A DNA stretch of 64,000 nt from Planktothricoides raciborskii GIHE-MW2 (GTDB lineage: Bacteria > Cyanobacteriota > Cyanobacteriia > Cyanobacteriales > Laspinemataceae), in contig NZ_CP159837.1 of NCBI RefSeq assembly GCF_040564635.1, positions 3,025,001-3,089,000 on the forward strand, given 5' to 3'. Shown in pieces: positions 55,679 to 64,000 of this stretch (positions within the stretch are counted from its first letter, which is position 1; every line of letters starts with the position of its first letter). Both the position numbers and the translations under genes were made by a program. The notes beneath the pieces are model-generated. The model saw only the letters and a list, made by a program, of their open reading frames with translations, did no database searches and was not told the origin of the DNA.

Positions 55679-56698
55679 TTAACGCATATTTTTTTTCCGT
55701 TCTGCTTTCGGGTCGCGAGTTGCGGCGGCGGCAATTTCGGCATCCATCAGGGTTTGACCCGTTGCCGCCAAATAGACATCATCTAAACTAGGACGAGATT
55801 GGGCAATGCCAAAAGTAGGCAACCCAGCATCCCGCAAAGTTTGCTGGATATGCAACAAAATATCGTTTTCTGGTTGCACTACCAAATTTAAAGAATTGCC
55901 TTGGGATTGATTCACGATCGCCTCTTTGACAAAAGACAAAGAAGCCAACAAAGATTTGGCTTTTTCTGCCTCTTCCAGAGGGGTAAACTCGCGAATTCGC
56001 AAAGTCACGCGATCGCCTCCCACTCGGTCTTTCAAGTCCGAAGGCGTCCCAGAAGAAATCACCACCCCCTTGTCAATAATGGCCACCCGGTCAGCCAGGG
56101 CATCCACTTCTTCTAAATAGTGGCTGGTAATCAACACCGTCGTCCCTTGGTCTTTCAACTGTCGCAAGAAATTCCACACCGCCATCCGACTTTCAATATC
56201 CAATCCCACCGTGGGTTCATCCAACACCAAAACATCGGGCTGATGCAGCAAACCAGCAGCCAAATCAAGGCGTTTGCGAATCCCCCCGGAATAAGTCCCC
56301 GTCCGTTGGGCAGCCCATTCGTCCAACCCCAACAGGGCGATCGCCTGGGAAATCCGTGTTTTCGCCAAATCAGCGGGCAGATGATATAAATCCGCTTGCA
56401 ATTGCAGCAATTCCCGCCCAGTCAGCATCTTATCCAAAGCCACTTCTTGGGCTACATAACCCAGCCGTTGTCTTGCCCTCCTGGGGTTCGCCACCACATC
56501 AATCCCGGAAACCTCCACCCGACCGGCATCTGGAGTCGCCAGAGTGCATAAACACCGAATTGTCGTGGTTTTACCCGCCCCATTTGGACCGAGTAGACCA
56601 AAAATTTCCCCAGGCTGGATCGCAAAAGAGACATCTTTCAACGCTTCCGTTGACCCGTAGCGTTTTTGAAGTTTTTCGATGAAAACCGCAGGCACCAT
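55679..56698 (-). CDS. ABC transporter ATP-binding protein (DrrA-like)
   Basis: A 339-residue ATPase subunit. Walker A is GLLGPNGAGKTTTIRCL (~34-50), the Q-loop is GYVAQEVALDKMLTGRELL, the signature is TYSGGIRKRLDLAAGLLH, Walker B is VLVLDEPTVGLD, and the H-loop is VLITSHYLEEVDALADR. The ~100-residue C-terminal extension (after GDRVTLRIREFTPLEEAEKAK) matches the DrrA family. It energises export through the permease encoded downstream on the same strand (54651); a repeat-containing 140-bp gap separates them. Start ATG 56698 (MVPAVFIEKLQKRYGSTEALKDVSF). Confidence 0.94.
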   Translation of the reverse strand: MVPAVFIEKLQKRYGSTEALKDVSFAIQPGEIFGLLGPNGAGKTTTIRCLCTLATPDAGRVEVSGIDVVANPRRARQRLGYVAQEVALDKMLTGRELLQLQADLYHLPADLAKTRISQAIALLGLDEWAAQRTGTYSGGIRKRLDLAAGLLHQPDVLVLDEPTVGLDIESRMAVWNFLRQLKDQGTTVLITSHYLEEVDALADRVAIIDKGVVISSGTPSDLKDRVGGDRVTLRIREFTPLEEAEKAKSLLASLSFVKEAIVNQSQGNSLNLVVQPENDILLHIQQTLRDAGLPTFGIAQSRPSLDDVYLAATGQTLMDAEIAAAATRDPKAERKKNMR

Positions 56699-57200
56699 AA
56701 ATTAATCTCAGTCACTCTTTTTTACAAATCTACACAATTTTGAGATTTATGTTAACCTTTGGCTTTCCCGTTTCAGGATTTCGATGGGCATTGCCCAGCA
56801 AAATTTTCGGCGATCGCAGTCAAAGCTGCTTTGGTGGGTAATCCTCACTCGGTTTAAAATCCCCAGTTTATTGATAGAAGCGATTAATAATCTGGAAAAT
56901 TTAGGTCTGTTAAAAATTTATTGCGGGCAGTGGCGATGTTGCATCCGCAACGCTTCGCGATCGCATCTATTACCCAATTTGAGTCAGTGAACCAGGGGAT
57001 ATCCCATGAATTAAAAACTTGGGCTGCCATAAATTCATGCGATCGCCAATATTCCGCCGGAGCAAAGCATATTTAATTTCATCAATAAACTACTTTTAAA
57101 AATAAATTAAACGTTAAATTAATTTAATCAACAAATTGCTCTTTAATTAAATTTATGATTAGTTTATGTTTAGATTTGCTTAGGCTAATTTGGGATAGCC
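56699..57200. other. intergenic region
   Basis: No gene supported. A plus-strand frame of 68 codons (56784-56990) lacks a ribosome site and conserved features. Three HIP1 sites and an AT-rich tract (TTAAATTAATTTAATC, ~57112) are present. The promoter for the ABC ATPase (minus strand) should lie near 56700-56760. Confidence 0.4.
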
Positions 57201-57551
57201 CTAGCCAACCAAAATTAAGAACATCACCCCAGACCAAGATGAAAAAAATAAAACCAAAAATGGTAGAGAAACCACTGAGGCGATCCAAAGATTGGTATCA
57301 ATTAAGTATTTAGTGTTGAAAACGGATCCCATCCAAAAAAACAGATGAAAAATTGTCACAGCTATTATTGCTGCATCTTCATTAGCATGATGTGAATATC
57401 CACTCTCATAATCGGCAATTTCCGGGCCAGCTATCCTCATCCCTAAAATTAGTGAGAGAATGAAACAAATCGCACAAATTCCAAATGGCATCAGAATTGC
57501 CATGATTAAACCAAAAACTTTCTGCCCACGATTTAACCGATTTTTATTCAT
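57201..57551 (-). CDS. small membrane protein
   Basis: A 116-residue protein with three or four hydrophobic segments: VFGLIMAILMPFGICAICFILSLILGM, AAIIAVTIFHLFFWMGSVF, LWIASVVSLPFLVLFFSSWSGVMFLILVG. It starts MNKNRLNRGQKV at 57551, overlapping the preceding gene by 4 bases (ATGA), so the two are translationally coupled. A short histidine-containing loop (SGYSHHANEDA) faces one side of the membrane. No family is recognised. With 57548 and 58075 it forms a group of small membrane proteins between the exporter and the large surface protein. Confidence 0.65.
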   Translation of the reverse strand: MNKNRLNRGQKVFGLIMAILMPFGICAICFILSLILGMRIAGPEIADYESGYSHHANEDAAIIAVTIFHLFFWMGSVFNTKYLIDTNLWIASVVSLPFLVLFFSSWSGVMFLILVG

Positions 57552-57898
57552 ATTTTAATTCTCTGTTCCTGGTTGTTATTTATGTTCTCCCTTGGAATTA
57601 AATGGTTGGGTGATTGAAAAATCTCTGTTCTGTCTGAAGGCGATCGCGCATTTATGCTCATAGTCCTCTTGGGGACTGGGTTTCGGATACTGACAGTGAC
57701 AATCGAGGTATGCTCATTTTTAAACCGCCATTCTCTTATCATGTCAAGCCTATAGTTGTAAAGTTTTGGAGCAAAAATTTGTTCCCCCGCTACGGCAAAT
57801 CCCAAAATGATCGCATTGAATAAACATAGGATAAATAGTATCAATAATGCGAATACATTGTCAATTAATTTACTTATTTTTTGATAAACTATAATCAT
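57548..57898 (-). CDS. small membrane-anchored protein
   Basis: A 116-residue protein with one strong transmembrane helix (VFALLILFILCLFNAIILGFAVAGEQIF) followed by a ~75-residue hydrophilic tail (LDMIREWRFKNEHTSIVTVSIRNPVPKRTMSINARSPSDRTEIF). Part of the tail is encoded by sequence related to the non-coding segment at 58595-58650 (GCGATCGCGCA..CTCATAGTC..CTTGGGG), so the C-terminus may be derived from a repeat. It is coupled to 57201 by a 4-base overlap. Function is not recognised. Confidence 0.58.
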   Translation of the reverse strand: MIIVYQKISKLIDNVFALLILFILCLFNAIILGFAVAGEQIFAPKLYNYRLDMIREWRFKNEHTSIVTVSIRNPVPKRTMSINARSPSDRTEIFQSPNHLIPRENINNNQEQRIKI

Positions 57899-58074
57899 GT
57901 TTATTCATGGTTATAGTTTAAATAATATTGGCAATTATCAAACTAGCGAGCGCTAATTTCGGTGAATTTATAGCTTCGCTAAAATTACGGGATTCGTTTA
58001 GATATAAATACCGATTACGCTTTGATTCCACCGATTTAAGCCTGTGAGGTTTTGGAAATTTATTGATTGGGGTT

Positions 58075-58389
58075 TTAGTCAAACTCTGGCCACCCTGAAC
58101 TGATCCCTAACAAAAGAGTGATTAAAACCGAAAAACTCAGTCCCAGGGTGAACAAGACATTTCGCCACACGCCAATATCGATGTTCCAGGCTTTAAAATA
58201 AATATCAATGAATGGACCTAGATTATAAAAGATATTGACAAATAGGCCATACCTGATGACACCGAAGACATAAGTGTAGATATCCCAGGCACTAGAAATT
58301 TTGTCATAGGTAGTCAGTAAGCCGACTGCTAAAAGAGCCAGATTGAACCAAAACCGCCACTTTTCCCATCTGATAATAATGCTTTGCAC
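58075..58389 (-). CDS. small multi-pass membrane protein
   Basis: A 104-residue protein with about three hydrophobic segments (FWFNLALLAVGLLTTYDKI, YVFGVIRYGLFVNIFYNLGPFIDIYF, VLFTLGLSFSVLITLLLGISSG) and a basic N-terminus (MQSIIIRWEKWRFW). No signal peptidase site, no recognised family. AGAGGTG lies upstream of the ATG at 58389. It is separate (176 bp) from the 57548-57898 gene and on the same strand. Its role is unknown. Confidence 0.6.
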   Translation of the reverse strand: MQSIIIRWEKWRFWFNLALLAVGLLTTYDKISSAWDIYTYVFGVIRYGLFVNIFYNLGPFIDIYFKAWNIDIGVWRNVLFTLGLSFSVLITLLLGISSGWPEFD

Positions 58390-58693
58390 GATTTCACCTC
58401 TTGGAATTCAGTAATTAATATAAGTAAATGGTTGTCAACTCAAAGTTGAGGTTGACTGGAGCGATCGCATAGCTGATTAGATTTATGGTTAGTTCCGGGT
58501 TAGAGTCCTGCCTGCTGATTTGGGATGGCTATATAGCGGTTTTTTTCATCACAGCAACCGGGATAGCTGATGAATAGGGAAATGGGAAATAGGCGATCGC
58601 GCACTTATCATTTACCCTCATAGTCTTCTTGGGGAATTGTTTCTGGTAGCGACAGATTTAAACCCATCACTACCAGACAATGCAAAGAAACAA
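58390..58693. other. intergenic region after the 1026-aa protein gene
   Basis: No gene. Contains segments related to 57640-57700 and to 62400-62550 (GATTTATGGTTA, AACCGGG.TA.CT...TGAATG..AAA.TGG), pointing to a diverged dispersed repeat. No clear terminator. Confidence 0.4.
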
Positions 58694-61600
58694 TTAAACA
58701 ATGTTAATCTCGAAACTGGTGGTATCGCTGCTCAACCCGGTTTCATCGGCCACTGTCACCGAGAAACGGTCTGTGCGTACCCCCATTGGATCGCTCATGT
58801 AAACGCCTTCACTCGTCGTCAAGTAAAGGGTTTCACCGACCAGTCCCACATAAGAAAGATCGGACATACTCGGTGACATTCCGAGGGTCGTGCTACCAAC
58901 AACACCGGATAAATCTGCATCCGTCAGCTTCTCAACGGTACTGCCGTTATAGCGATAGATTTCCTGACCGCTGCCATCGTTGCCGACCCAAAATAGATCG
59001 TCAAAAGCGTCGCTCACATAATTACCCGACTCATCAAAAATCCCGGAGTTAAACAGCCACTCATTCTCCGTGCTTTCGGAACTGAGTAAGGTAGTCTCGG
59101 TGCCATCGTAGCGATAGATTTGCCCATCACCAATAAAGAACAAGTCGCCGTTTGGACCTTGCTGTACCATTAACCCGATAATCGAATCGAAATTCCCAGA
59201 AGTAATCTGAGTTGCCGTAGTGCCGTTATAGGTGAACAGTTCCCGACCACTGCCATCATTTCCCGTCCAGTATTTGTTGGAGCTAGAGTTTTCCAGAAAC
59301 GCTAAAAGATTGTCACTGCTAGTGGTGCTTAATTGGGTCGTCGTGGTGCCATTGTAGAGATAAATTTCCCCATCCCCTTCAAATAAAAGGCTGGAACTCA
59401 TCGAATCGGACATCAACCGTGAACTTAGGTTGGTGAAATCTCCGTTGGTCAGTTTTTCCACCTGATTGCCGTCATAGCGGAACAACTCTTTGCCGGTGCC
59501 ATCCCCACCAATCCAGTAAGGTACTAAAGTGTTATTTTGATAGACCGGAACAATCTGATTATCGCCAGTGGTGGTTAACTGAGTCAGTCCCTCCATGTCT
59601 GGATTCTGGATCGCTGCTGTATCATAAACATAGATATCGCCCAGGAATCCACTGTCAGCACTTGCTGCCGCGTTCCCTTGCCAAATTAACAGGGGATTTA
59701 TATTCAAGGAATCAAGCACGTAGAGGCGATTGGCATTAGCGAAATTTTCCGATGTCAGTTGGATTGCAGGCTGGAATTCCCCTTGAGTCGCAAACAAATT
59801 GAACCCCGCACCCTCATTCGCGAGTAGATACATCGGACTCGAATTGCTACCATCAAACCCCATTGAAGCCGTAACGCTGGCGATCGCGGAAAAATTGTTA
59901 CTCGTTAGTTGATTGGCAAACCCCGACCCCGGGGACAGCATGAACAGTTCTACCCCCGCACCGTCATTGCCGGAATAAATCAGCGACATATTGCCGGAAC
60001 TATAGGATTGGTAAAGAGGAAAAGAGTTATCACTGCTGTTAGTGGAAAGGTTCCGAAGACTGCCATCATCGTTCTGTTCGTAATACTCTCCATTGCTGTA
60101 CATCATATTGGTGGCAGAGCGATAAAACTGGAACGGTTCGCCTAAGTTATCATCCGTAAGCTGGTAGGTATCCGTGCCATCATTGCTAAACAATTCATAA
60201 CCGCTTCCAGTGTCGCCAATCCAGAATTTTTGAGGCAAGAGCGTTAAACGGAAATTATTCGTGGTGCCGTTATCAATTTGAGTCAGCGGCATGGCAGAGA
60301 AAGACTCGGATTGCACGTATTCCAAAATACCGGCGTTAATATCAGCTTGGGTGAAAGTATCACCATCACTCAGAGTTTGCCCATTTAGCTGCAAGTTTCC
60401 TTTACTGGGCATTCCCTCGACAGTGTAGATAATTTCGCTGGCATCGGTAGTTTGGTCATCAGTGAAATTTAATTGCCCTTGGGTAATGGTGGCAGTTTCT
60501 CCTTGGGCTAGTTCTAACCAGCGAGTCGCGTTGGAGTCCACAGTGGGCGCAGTGTTGGTGACACTGCCAACGGGATCTTCGCCGGTATCATCCCCAGTAT
60601 CCCCGGAAGTCGTGTCCCCGGTATCATCCCCAGTATCCCCAGAAGTCGTGTTCCCGGTATCACCCCCAGTATCCCCAGAAGTCGTGTTCCCGGTATCACC
60701 CCCAGTATCCCCAGAAGTCGTGTTCCCGGTATCACCCCCAGTATTGGTATCACCGGAAGAGATATTACTGTCGGAAGATGCATTGCCCCCGAAAGATAGA
60801 TTCGGAAGGAATGCACTCTCCTGTTCAATGCTGCTGGTATCGCTTTCCGCGTTATTAGAATCAGTTTTATTAGAATCAGTGTTATCGGAGTCAGAAAAAC
60901 TCTCTCCAGCATTGTCACCAGTATTGTCACCAGTATTGTCACCAGTATCGAAGTTATCGAAGTCAGAGACATTGGTCGCCGAGGTCTGTTCTCCTTCTAA
61001 GCCAACGATTTCATCCTCGCCCTCCTCGGTTTCGCCTATTTCTTCAGACGTAGGGAAATAAATACGACCTTCATTAATCCCAAAAGTAAATAAATGCTCG
61101 AAGGCTTCGGCGGGGGTTAAATCAGCCAGGTCAGCATAAATTGAGCGGTAGTAATTTAGGTCAACGTGAGGAGAAAAATTTCGGCCTTCATTAATCCCAA
61201 AAGTAAATAAATGCTCGAAGGCTTCGGCGGGGGTTAAATCAGCCAGGTCAGCATAAATTGAGCGGTAGTAATTTAGGTCAACGTGAGGAGAAAAATTTCG
61301 GCCTTCATTAATCCCAAACGTAAATAAATGCTCGAAGGCTTCGGCGGGGGTTAAATCAGCCAGGTCAGCATAAATTGAGCGGTAGTAATTTAGGTCAACG
61401 TGAGGAGAAAAATTTCGGCCTTCATTAATCCCAAACGTAAATAAATGCTCGAAGGCTTCGGCGGGGGTTAAATCAGCCAGGTCAGCATAAATTGAGCGGT
61501 AGTAATTTAGGTCAACGTGAGGAGAGAAATTTCGACCTTCGTCTATGCCAAAGTTAATCAGATGATCTAATAGACTGGTGGAATCTAACTCTTGCAGATC

Positions 61601-61774
61601 CGCATTGACAGACCGATAGTGTTCTAAATCGATTAGCGGTGAAAATTGGCGGTTTTCAGCGATGCCTAATGTTTGCCAGTGTTGCAATGCTTCCTCGTCG
61701 TTAAAACTGGCTATATCTGAGTACAAAGAGCGATAGTAGTTGGCATTAAATGCTTTTTCAATGTTAACGATCAT
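58694..61774 (-). CDS. large repeat-rich surface protein with cadherin-like and propeller-like repeats
   Basis: A 1026-residue probable exoprotein. Residues 1-240 contain six or seven units of a 39-residue motif (YYRSIYADLADLTPAEAFEHLFTFGINEGRNFSP), a module frequent in cyanobacterial secreted proteins (YYLxxNPDVAxAxxxxxxHFxxFGxxEGR). Four units are nearly identical. A Gly-Asp-Asn-Thr-rich linker with GDTGGDTGNTTS repeats follows, then a cadherin-like/CSPG segment (TATITQGQLNFTDDQTTDASEIIYTVEGMPSKGNLQLNG). Next comes a series of beta-propeller-like repeats (WTGNDGSGRELFTYNGTTATQIT). There is no Sec signal. The DVDL/DGSG motifs could bind calcium. Probably secreted and surface-associated, possibly adhesive. 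Confidence 0.85.
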   Translation of the reverse strand: MIVNIEKAFNANYYRSLYSDIASFNDEEALQHWQTLGIAENRQFSPLIDLEHYRSVNADLQELDSTSLLDHLINFGIDEGRNFSPHVDLNYYRSIYADLADLTPAEAFEHLFTFGINEGRNFSPHVDLNYYRSIYADLADLTPAEAFEHLFTFGINEGRNFSPHVDLNYYRSIYADLADLTPAEAFEHLFTFGINEGRNFSPHVDLNYYRSIYADLADLTPAEAFEHLFTFGINEGRIYFPTSEEIGETEEGEDEIVGLEGEQTSATNVSDFDNFDTGDNTGDNTGDNAGESFSDSDNTDSNKTDSNNAESDTSSIEQESAFLPNLSFGGNASSDSNISSGDTNTGGDTGNTTSGDTGGDTGNTTSGDTGGDTGNTTSGDTGDDTGDTTSGDTGDDTGEDPVGSVTNTAPTVDSNATRWLELAQGETATITQGQLNFTDDQTTDASEIIYTVEGMPSKGNLQLNGQTLSDGDTFTQADINAGILEYVQSESFSAMPLTQIDNGTTNNFRLTLLPQKFWIGDTGSGYELFSNDGTDTYQLTDDNLGEPFQFYRSATNMMYSNGEYYEQNDDGSLRNLSTNSSDNSFPLYQSYSSGNMSLIYSGNDGAGVELFMLSPGSGFANQLTSNNFSAIASVTASMGFDGSNSSPMYLLANEGAGFNLFATQGEFQPAIQLTSENFANANRLYVLDSLNINPLLIWQGNAAASADSGFLGDIYVYDTAAIQNPDMEGLTQLTTTGDNQIVPVYQNNTLVPYWIGGDGTGKELFRYDGNQVEKLTNGDFTNLSSRLMSDSMSSSLLFEGDGEIYLYNGTTTTQLSTTSSDNLLAFLENSSSNKYWTGNDGSGRELFTYNGTTATQITSGNFDSIIGLMVQQGPNGDLFFIGDGQIYRYDGTETTLLSSESTENEWLFNSGIFDESGNYVSDAFDDLFWVGNDGSGQEIYRYNGSTVEKLTDADLSGVVGSTTLGMSPSMSDLSYVGLVGETLYLTTSEGVYMSDPMGVRTDRFSVTVADETGLSSDTTSFEINIV
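61060..61560. repeat. 117-bp tandem repeats at the 5' end of the surface-protein gene
   Basis: Four almost identical 117-bp units (39 codons each), keyed by GGTCAACGTGAGGAGAAAAA at about 61157, 61274, 61391 and 61508. The unit length equals that of the unrelated linker repeat in the SLH gene at 25680, by coincidence or constraint. Confidence 0.88.
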
Positions 61775-62668
61775 GATTTTTGTCCTCTGAGTTAAACAGC
61801 ATGAATTATGGACAGAAAACTTAAGGATTTTTTCTGATTTTGATTAGGTTGTAGGGTGCGGCAAGTGCGGCAAGTGCGGCAAAAGTGGATTATCTCTATA
61901 TATGATTGGTGGGCATTCCCTGCCCTACGTTAATCATGGCTGAATCAGTAACTTAACTTATTGTCTCTTTCAAATTATCATTATGCTTTGGCTCAGATGG
62001 GTGATATGGATCACAATTTATGTATAACTTATGTATAACTTTATGTATATTTTTTGTCTGATTTATGTATAAGTTTGTCACAATTTTTCATCAATAATTT
62101 ATAATTATTTTATGCTGACTTTGAATCCCTGTTAAATCCGGGCAAATTGTTAAGATTTTATTAAAAAAACGATATTTTTCGGCAATTTATTCGGTAAATT
62201 CCCTGAGATTAGATGGGCAAAAACCCCTAGGTGTATCACCCCTCATTAGATGAAATAAACCCCAGAAAATTAGATTTGTTATAGTAAAAAAGTGGCAATT
62301 CCCGGTAAATGCAACTAATCGTGACAAAATATTATAAATAGTTAAGTTTCTGAGAGCAATGCGTGGCAGAGAATTTTTGTTGGCGCACTTGGTTTTATGT
62401 TAGATTTATGGTTAAAGTTATGCCTGCGGAAAAAGCGATTCTCTCCCCAGAGCTTGGCGATCGCCATGTATCTATATAGATATGTTTTTTCACCACAGAA
62501 ACCGGGCTATCTAGTGAATGAAAAAATGGAAAATAAGAGGCGATTATCTCGTCCTTCGCAAACGGAACGCGCTGCTCATAATCCAGGCAGATATAAAGCC
62601 ATAAGTAGCCTCGATCCATTCAATCTCTCGGCAATTCATGTCGCAGGTATTGAACCGAGCAAATCGGT
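61775..62668. other. long intergenic region with regulatory-looking repeats
   Basis: Nearly 900 bases without a supported gene. Features: GTGCGGCAAGTGCGGCAA triplication (61858-61878), four TTATGTATAA motifs in ~11-bp spacing (62018-62075) about 250-300 bases upstream of the 58694 gene start, and a diverged dispersed repeat at 62395-62560. Overlapping 70-100-codon frames on both strands (62395-62708) look spurious. Confidence 0.5.
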
Positions 62669-63736
62669 TCAACATTTTCGTAAAAAATTTAACATTTCCT
62701 CATTGTAATGGCGAAAAATTTCGGCATTAGAAAGGGCGGGTTTTTCCCGCACTGCCCAGCCAATTTTTGGTCGCAATGCCAGGGTTTTTTTATCTTGAGT
62801 ATAGGAAGTAAAACCGGCAATAAATTCCATGTCATACTCTTCCGATAAATACTGCCATTTAAAGGGCGCAGAAGATAAACCGCTAGGGAATCGAGGATGA
62901 GTCAAACTGTCAAATTTAGCATTTTGTTCTATGCTGCCATTACTCTTTTGAATATAAGGAAACCACTGGATAATCCAACCGCTAATAAAGGGACCGCCGC
63001 TCATTTTGGAGATTTTATAGAAATTACTCCATAAGGTTGACTCATTTACTTCTTTTGCGGTGTTGACAATGCGATCGAGGATGGGTGATAAGTGGTCAGT
63101 CCACCATTGCAAATCGTAAGTTTCCCCTACGGCAAGAATCCGCGATCGCAACAACTGCCAATCTGACAATTCTCCCTCTAAAGTGATTTCGGGAATCCCG
63201 CACCAAGTTGTACAAAGAAACTCAAAATAACTTTGCATGGCATCCATTAACACCACTTCGTTAGCGGCTTGCTCTATTTTGCCCGTTGTGCTAAAATTGG
63301 TGACAATATTCCCATGATTTTCTGCCCCAATTTTTGATTTGATTTGCTGGGAAAAATCGGCAAAGACTTCTTCCCAAGGATTTTCCAACGCTCCTTTGAC
63401 AAAATTATCCCGCCGCACCTTGATTTGTTCTTTGCCTGCTTTTTTGTCCGTAAAATAATGACGCATTTTTTCTGAATTAAGATTGATATGGTAGGCTAAC
63501 CCTTGAGTAAACAGCAGCCAAAACATATCGGGAGACAGAATTAAGGGATAATGACGGGAATAGGCGTCATGGACAGCATTGACAAAAGGATGATACGAGC
63601 AGGAAACGACCTCTCCGGTATATTCAGAACAAGATTCTACCGGGGTTTTTAATCGATATTCGATCGCCCTTTTGGGATTCGTCATTCTTTCGGGAGAAGT
63701 CGCCTTTTCCACTGAATCCACTGAGAATGTAATCAT
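62669..63736 (-). CDS. DUF4419 domain protein
   Basis: A 355-residue cytoplasmic protein of the DUF4419 family. Characteristic segments are NAVHDAYSRHYPLILSPDMFWLLFTQGLAYHINLNSEKMRHYF, REDNFVKG-like VRRDNFVKGALENPWEEVFADFSQQIKSKIG, NFSTTGKIEQAANEVVLMDAMQSYFEFLCTTWCGIPEITLEGELSDWQLLRSRI, MSGGPFISGWIIQWFPYI and SEEYDMEFIAGFTSYTQDKKTLALRPKIGWAVRE. The full domain length is present and intact. DUF4419 is found in bacteria and fungi without known function. The start at ATG 63736 (MITFSVDSVEKATSPERM) is favoured; an internal ATG (MTNPKRAIEYRLK) is possible. A stand-alone gene. Confidence 0.9.
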   Translation of the reverse strand: MITFSVDSVEKATSPERMTNPKRAIEYRLKTPVESCSEYTGEVVSCSYHPFVNAVHDAYSRHYPLILSPDMFWLLFTQGLAYHINLNSEKMRHYFTDKKAGKEQIKVRRDNFVKGALENPWEEVFADFSQQIKSKIGAENHGNIVTNFSTTGKIEQAANEVVLMDAMQSYFEFLCTTWCGIPEITLEGELSDWQLLRSRILAVGETYDLQWWTDHLSPILDRIVNTAKEVNESTLWSNFYKISKMSGGPFISGWIIQWFPYIQKSNGSIEQNAKFDSLTHPRFPSGLSSAPFKWQYLSEEYDMEFIAGFTSYTQDKKTLALRPKIGWAVREKPALSNAEIFRHYNEEMLNFLRKC

Positions 63737-63911
63737 AGATACTCCGTTTTTATTTATGGTTACGCTGAAGGAAATGAAGTCGCGATCGCTTTTATCTAAA
63801 AATTTGGGAGATTGGGATATTTGGGCGATCGGGGTTGGTAGGCGATCGATGTTGGTGGGCGATCGCGCAATTTAAGGATAAAGATTCGGATGTTGGCTGA
63901 ATAAACCGACT

Positions 63912-63946
63912 ATTTGAGCGATTTGTGCTATTGCGATCGCTCAAAT
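63912..63946. repeat. 11-bp inverted repeat near right edge
   Basis: ATTTGAGCGAT / ATCGCTCAAAT with a 13-base loop. Could be an operator or hairpin for a gene beyond the edge; 63737-64000 otherwise holds HIP1 sites and no gene. Confidence 0.5.
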
Positions 63947-64000
63947 ACATTGTCGAAAATAAGAGCATCCGCTAGGATTAGAAGGTACATTAACAGTCAA

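Noticed and set aside
56784-56990. 68-codon plus-strand frame
   Set aside because: No ribosome site, no recognisable fold, HIP1 sites inside.
60462-61061. 199-codon plus-strand frame rich in Val-Ser-Pro
   Set aside because: Antisense reading of the GDTG-repeat linker of the surface protein on the minus strand.
62395-62708. Two overlapping frames (103 codons plus, 74 codons minus)
   Set aside because: No ribosome site, no family resemblance, and the plus frame overlaps the well-supported DUF4419 gene end; the DNA resembles a dispersed repeat also seen near 58480.
1-64000. tRNA, rRNA, tmRNA or RNase P genes
   Set aside because: I recognised no cloverleaf with a TTCGAATC-type arm and no rRNA core sequence; a dedicated search (tRNAscan/Infernal) was not possible.

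Overview
The window looks like chromosome of a filamentous cyanobacterium (Oscillatoriales/Microcoleaceae-like). The HIP1 octamer GCGATCGC is everywhere, there is an SLH-OprB outer-membrane porin, several Uma2 (DUF820) genes, DUF29 and STAND/NB-ARC ATPases, large SLH and DUF11 surface proteins, and dense small palindromic repeats. No rRNA, tRNA or CRISPR array was recognised. Family names come from motif recognition by eye, not database searches.

Layout. 0-3.6 kb: 5' part of a C5 DNA methyltransferase running off the left edge, an orphan antitoxin, a VapBC pair and an AIG1/Toc-like GTPase. 3.7-24 kb: a strongly duplicated region. A block of [terminator + inverted relic of a vapC 3' end + palindrome + Uma2 gene + 3' end of an SLH gene] occurs three times, behind two near-identical STAND ATPases (3758, 19170) and a PEGA-like lipoprotein (13437). 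Between the blocks lie a 1491-aa DUF11 surface protein, an SLH-OprB porin, a second PIN toxin-antitoxin pair, small secreted paralogues, and a toxin-antitoxin island bounded by 26-bp direct repeats. 24.3-31.5 kb: two SLH proteins with long repetitive linkers, a 400-bp array of twenty 20-bp repeats, and an SGNH-type secreted protein.

31.5-36.2 kb: envelope and housekeeping genes (GT2 glycosyltransferase, a rhomboid homologue lacking its catalytic serine, thioredoxin-TPR protein, WecB/TagA/CpsF glycosyltransferase). 36.2-53.2 kb: a defence-like accessory region with a Septu-like AAA ATPase + HNH pair (the HNH gene carries TPRs and a T7 frameshift), duplicated DUF29 genes around a DUF4160/DUF2442 pair, a type II restriction-modification pair, a GH15/phosphorylase-kinase-like enzyme, an orphan BrnA with a truncated BrnT, a RAYT transposase surrounded by REP-like palindromes, an AT-rich three-gene operon of unknown function containing an E-x-K nuclease-like motif, an acnB remnant and a third STAND ATPase. 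53.2-64 kb: small unknown proteins, a DrrAB-type ABC exporter, small membrane proteins, a 1026-aa repeat-rich surface protein and a DUF4419 protein.

The most striking signals are: a ~120-bp MITE with AGTAGGT ends and TA target duplications, whose pre-insertion sites survive elsewhere in the window; the RAYT gene that carries a perfect REP-type palindrome in frame; the ATPase-HNH-TPR module with a possible slippage site; and the 20 x 20-bp array in a divergent promoter region.
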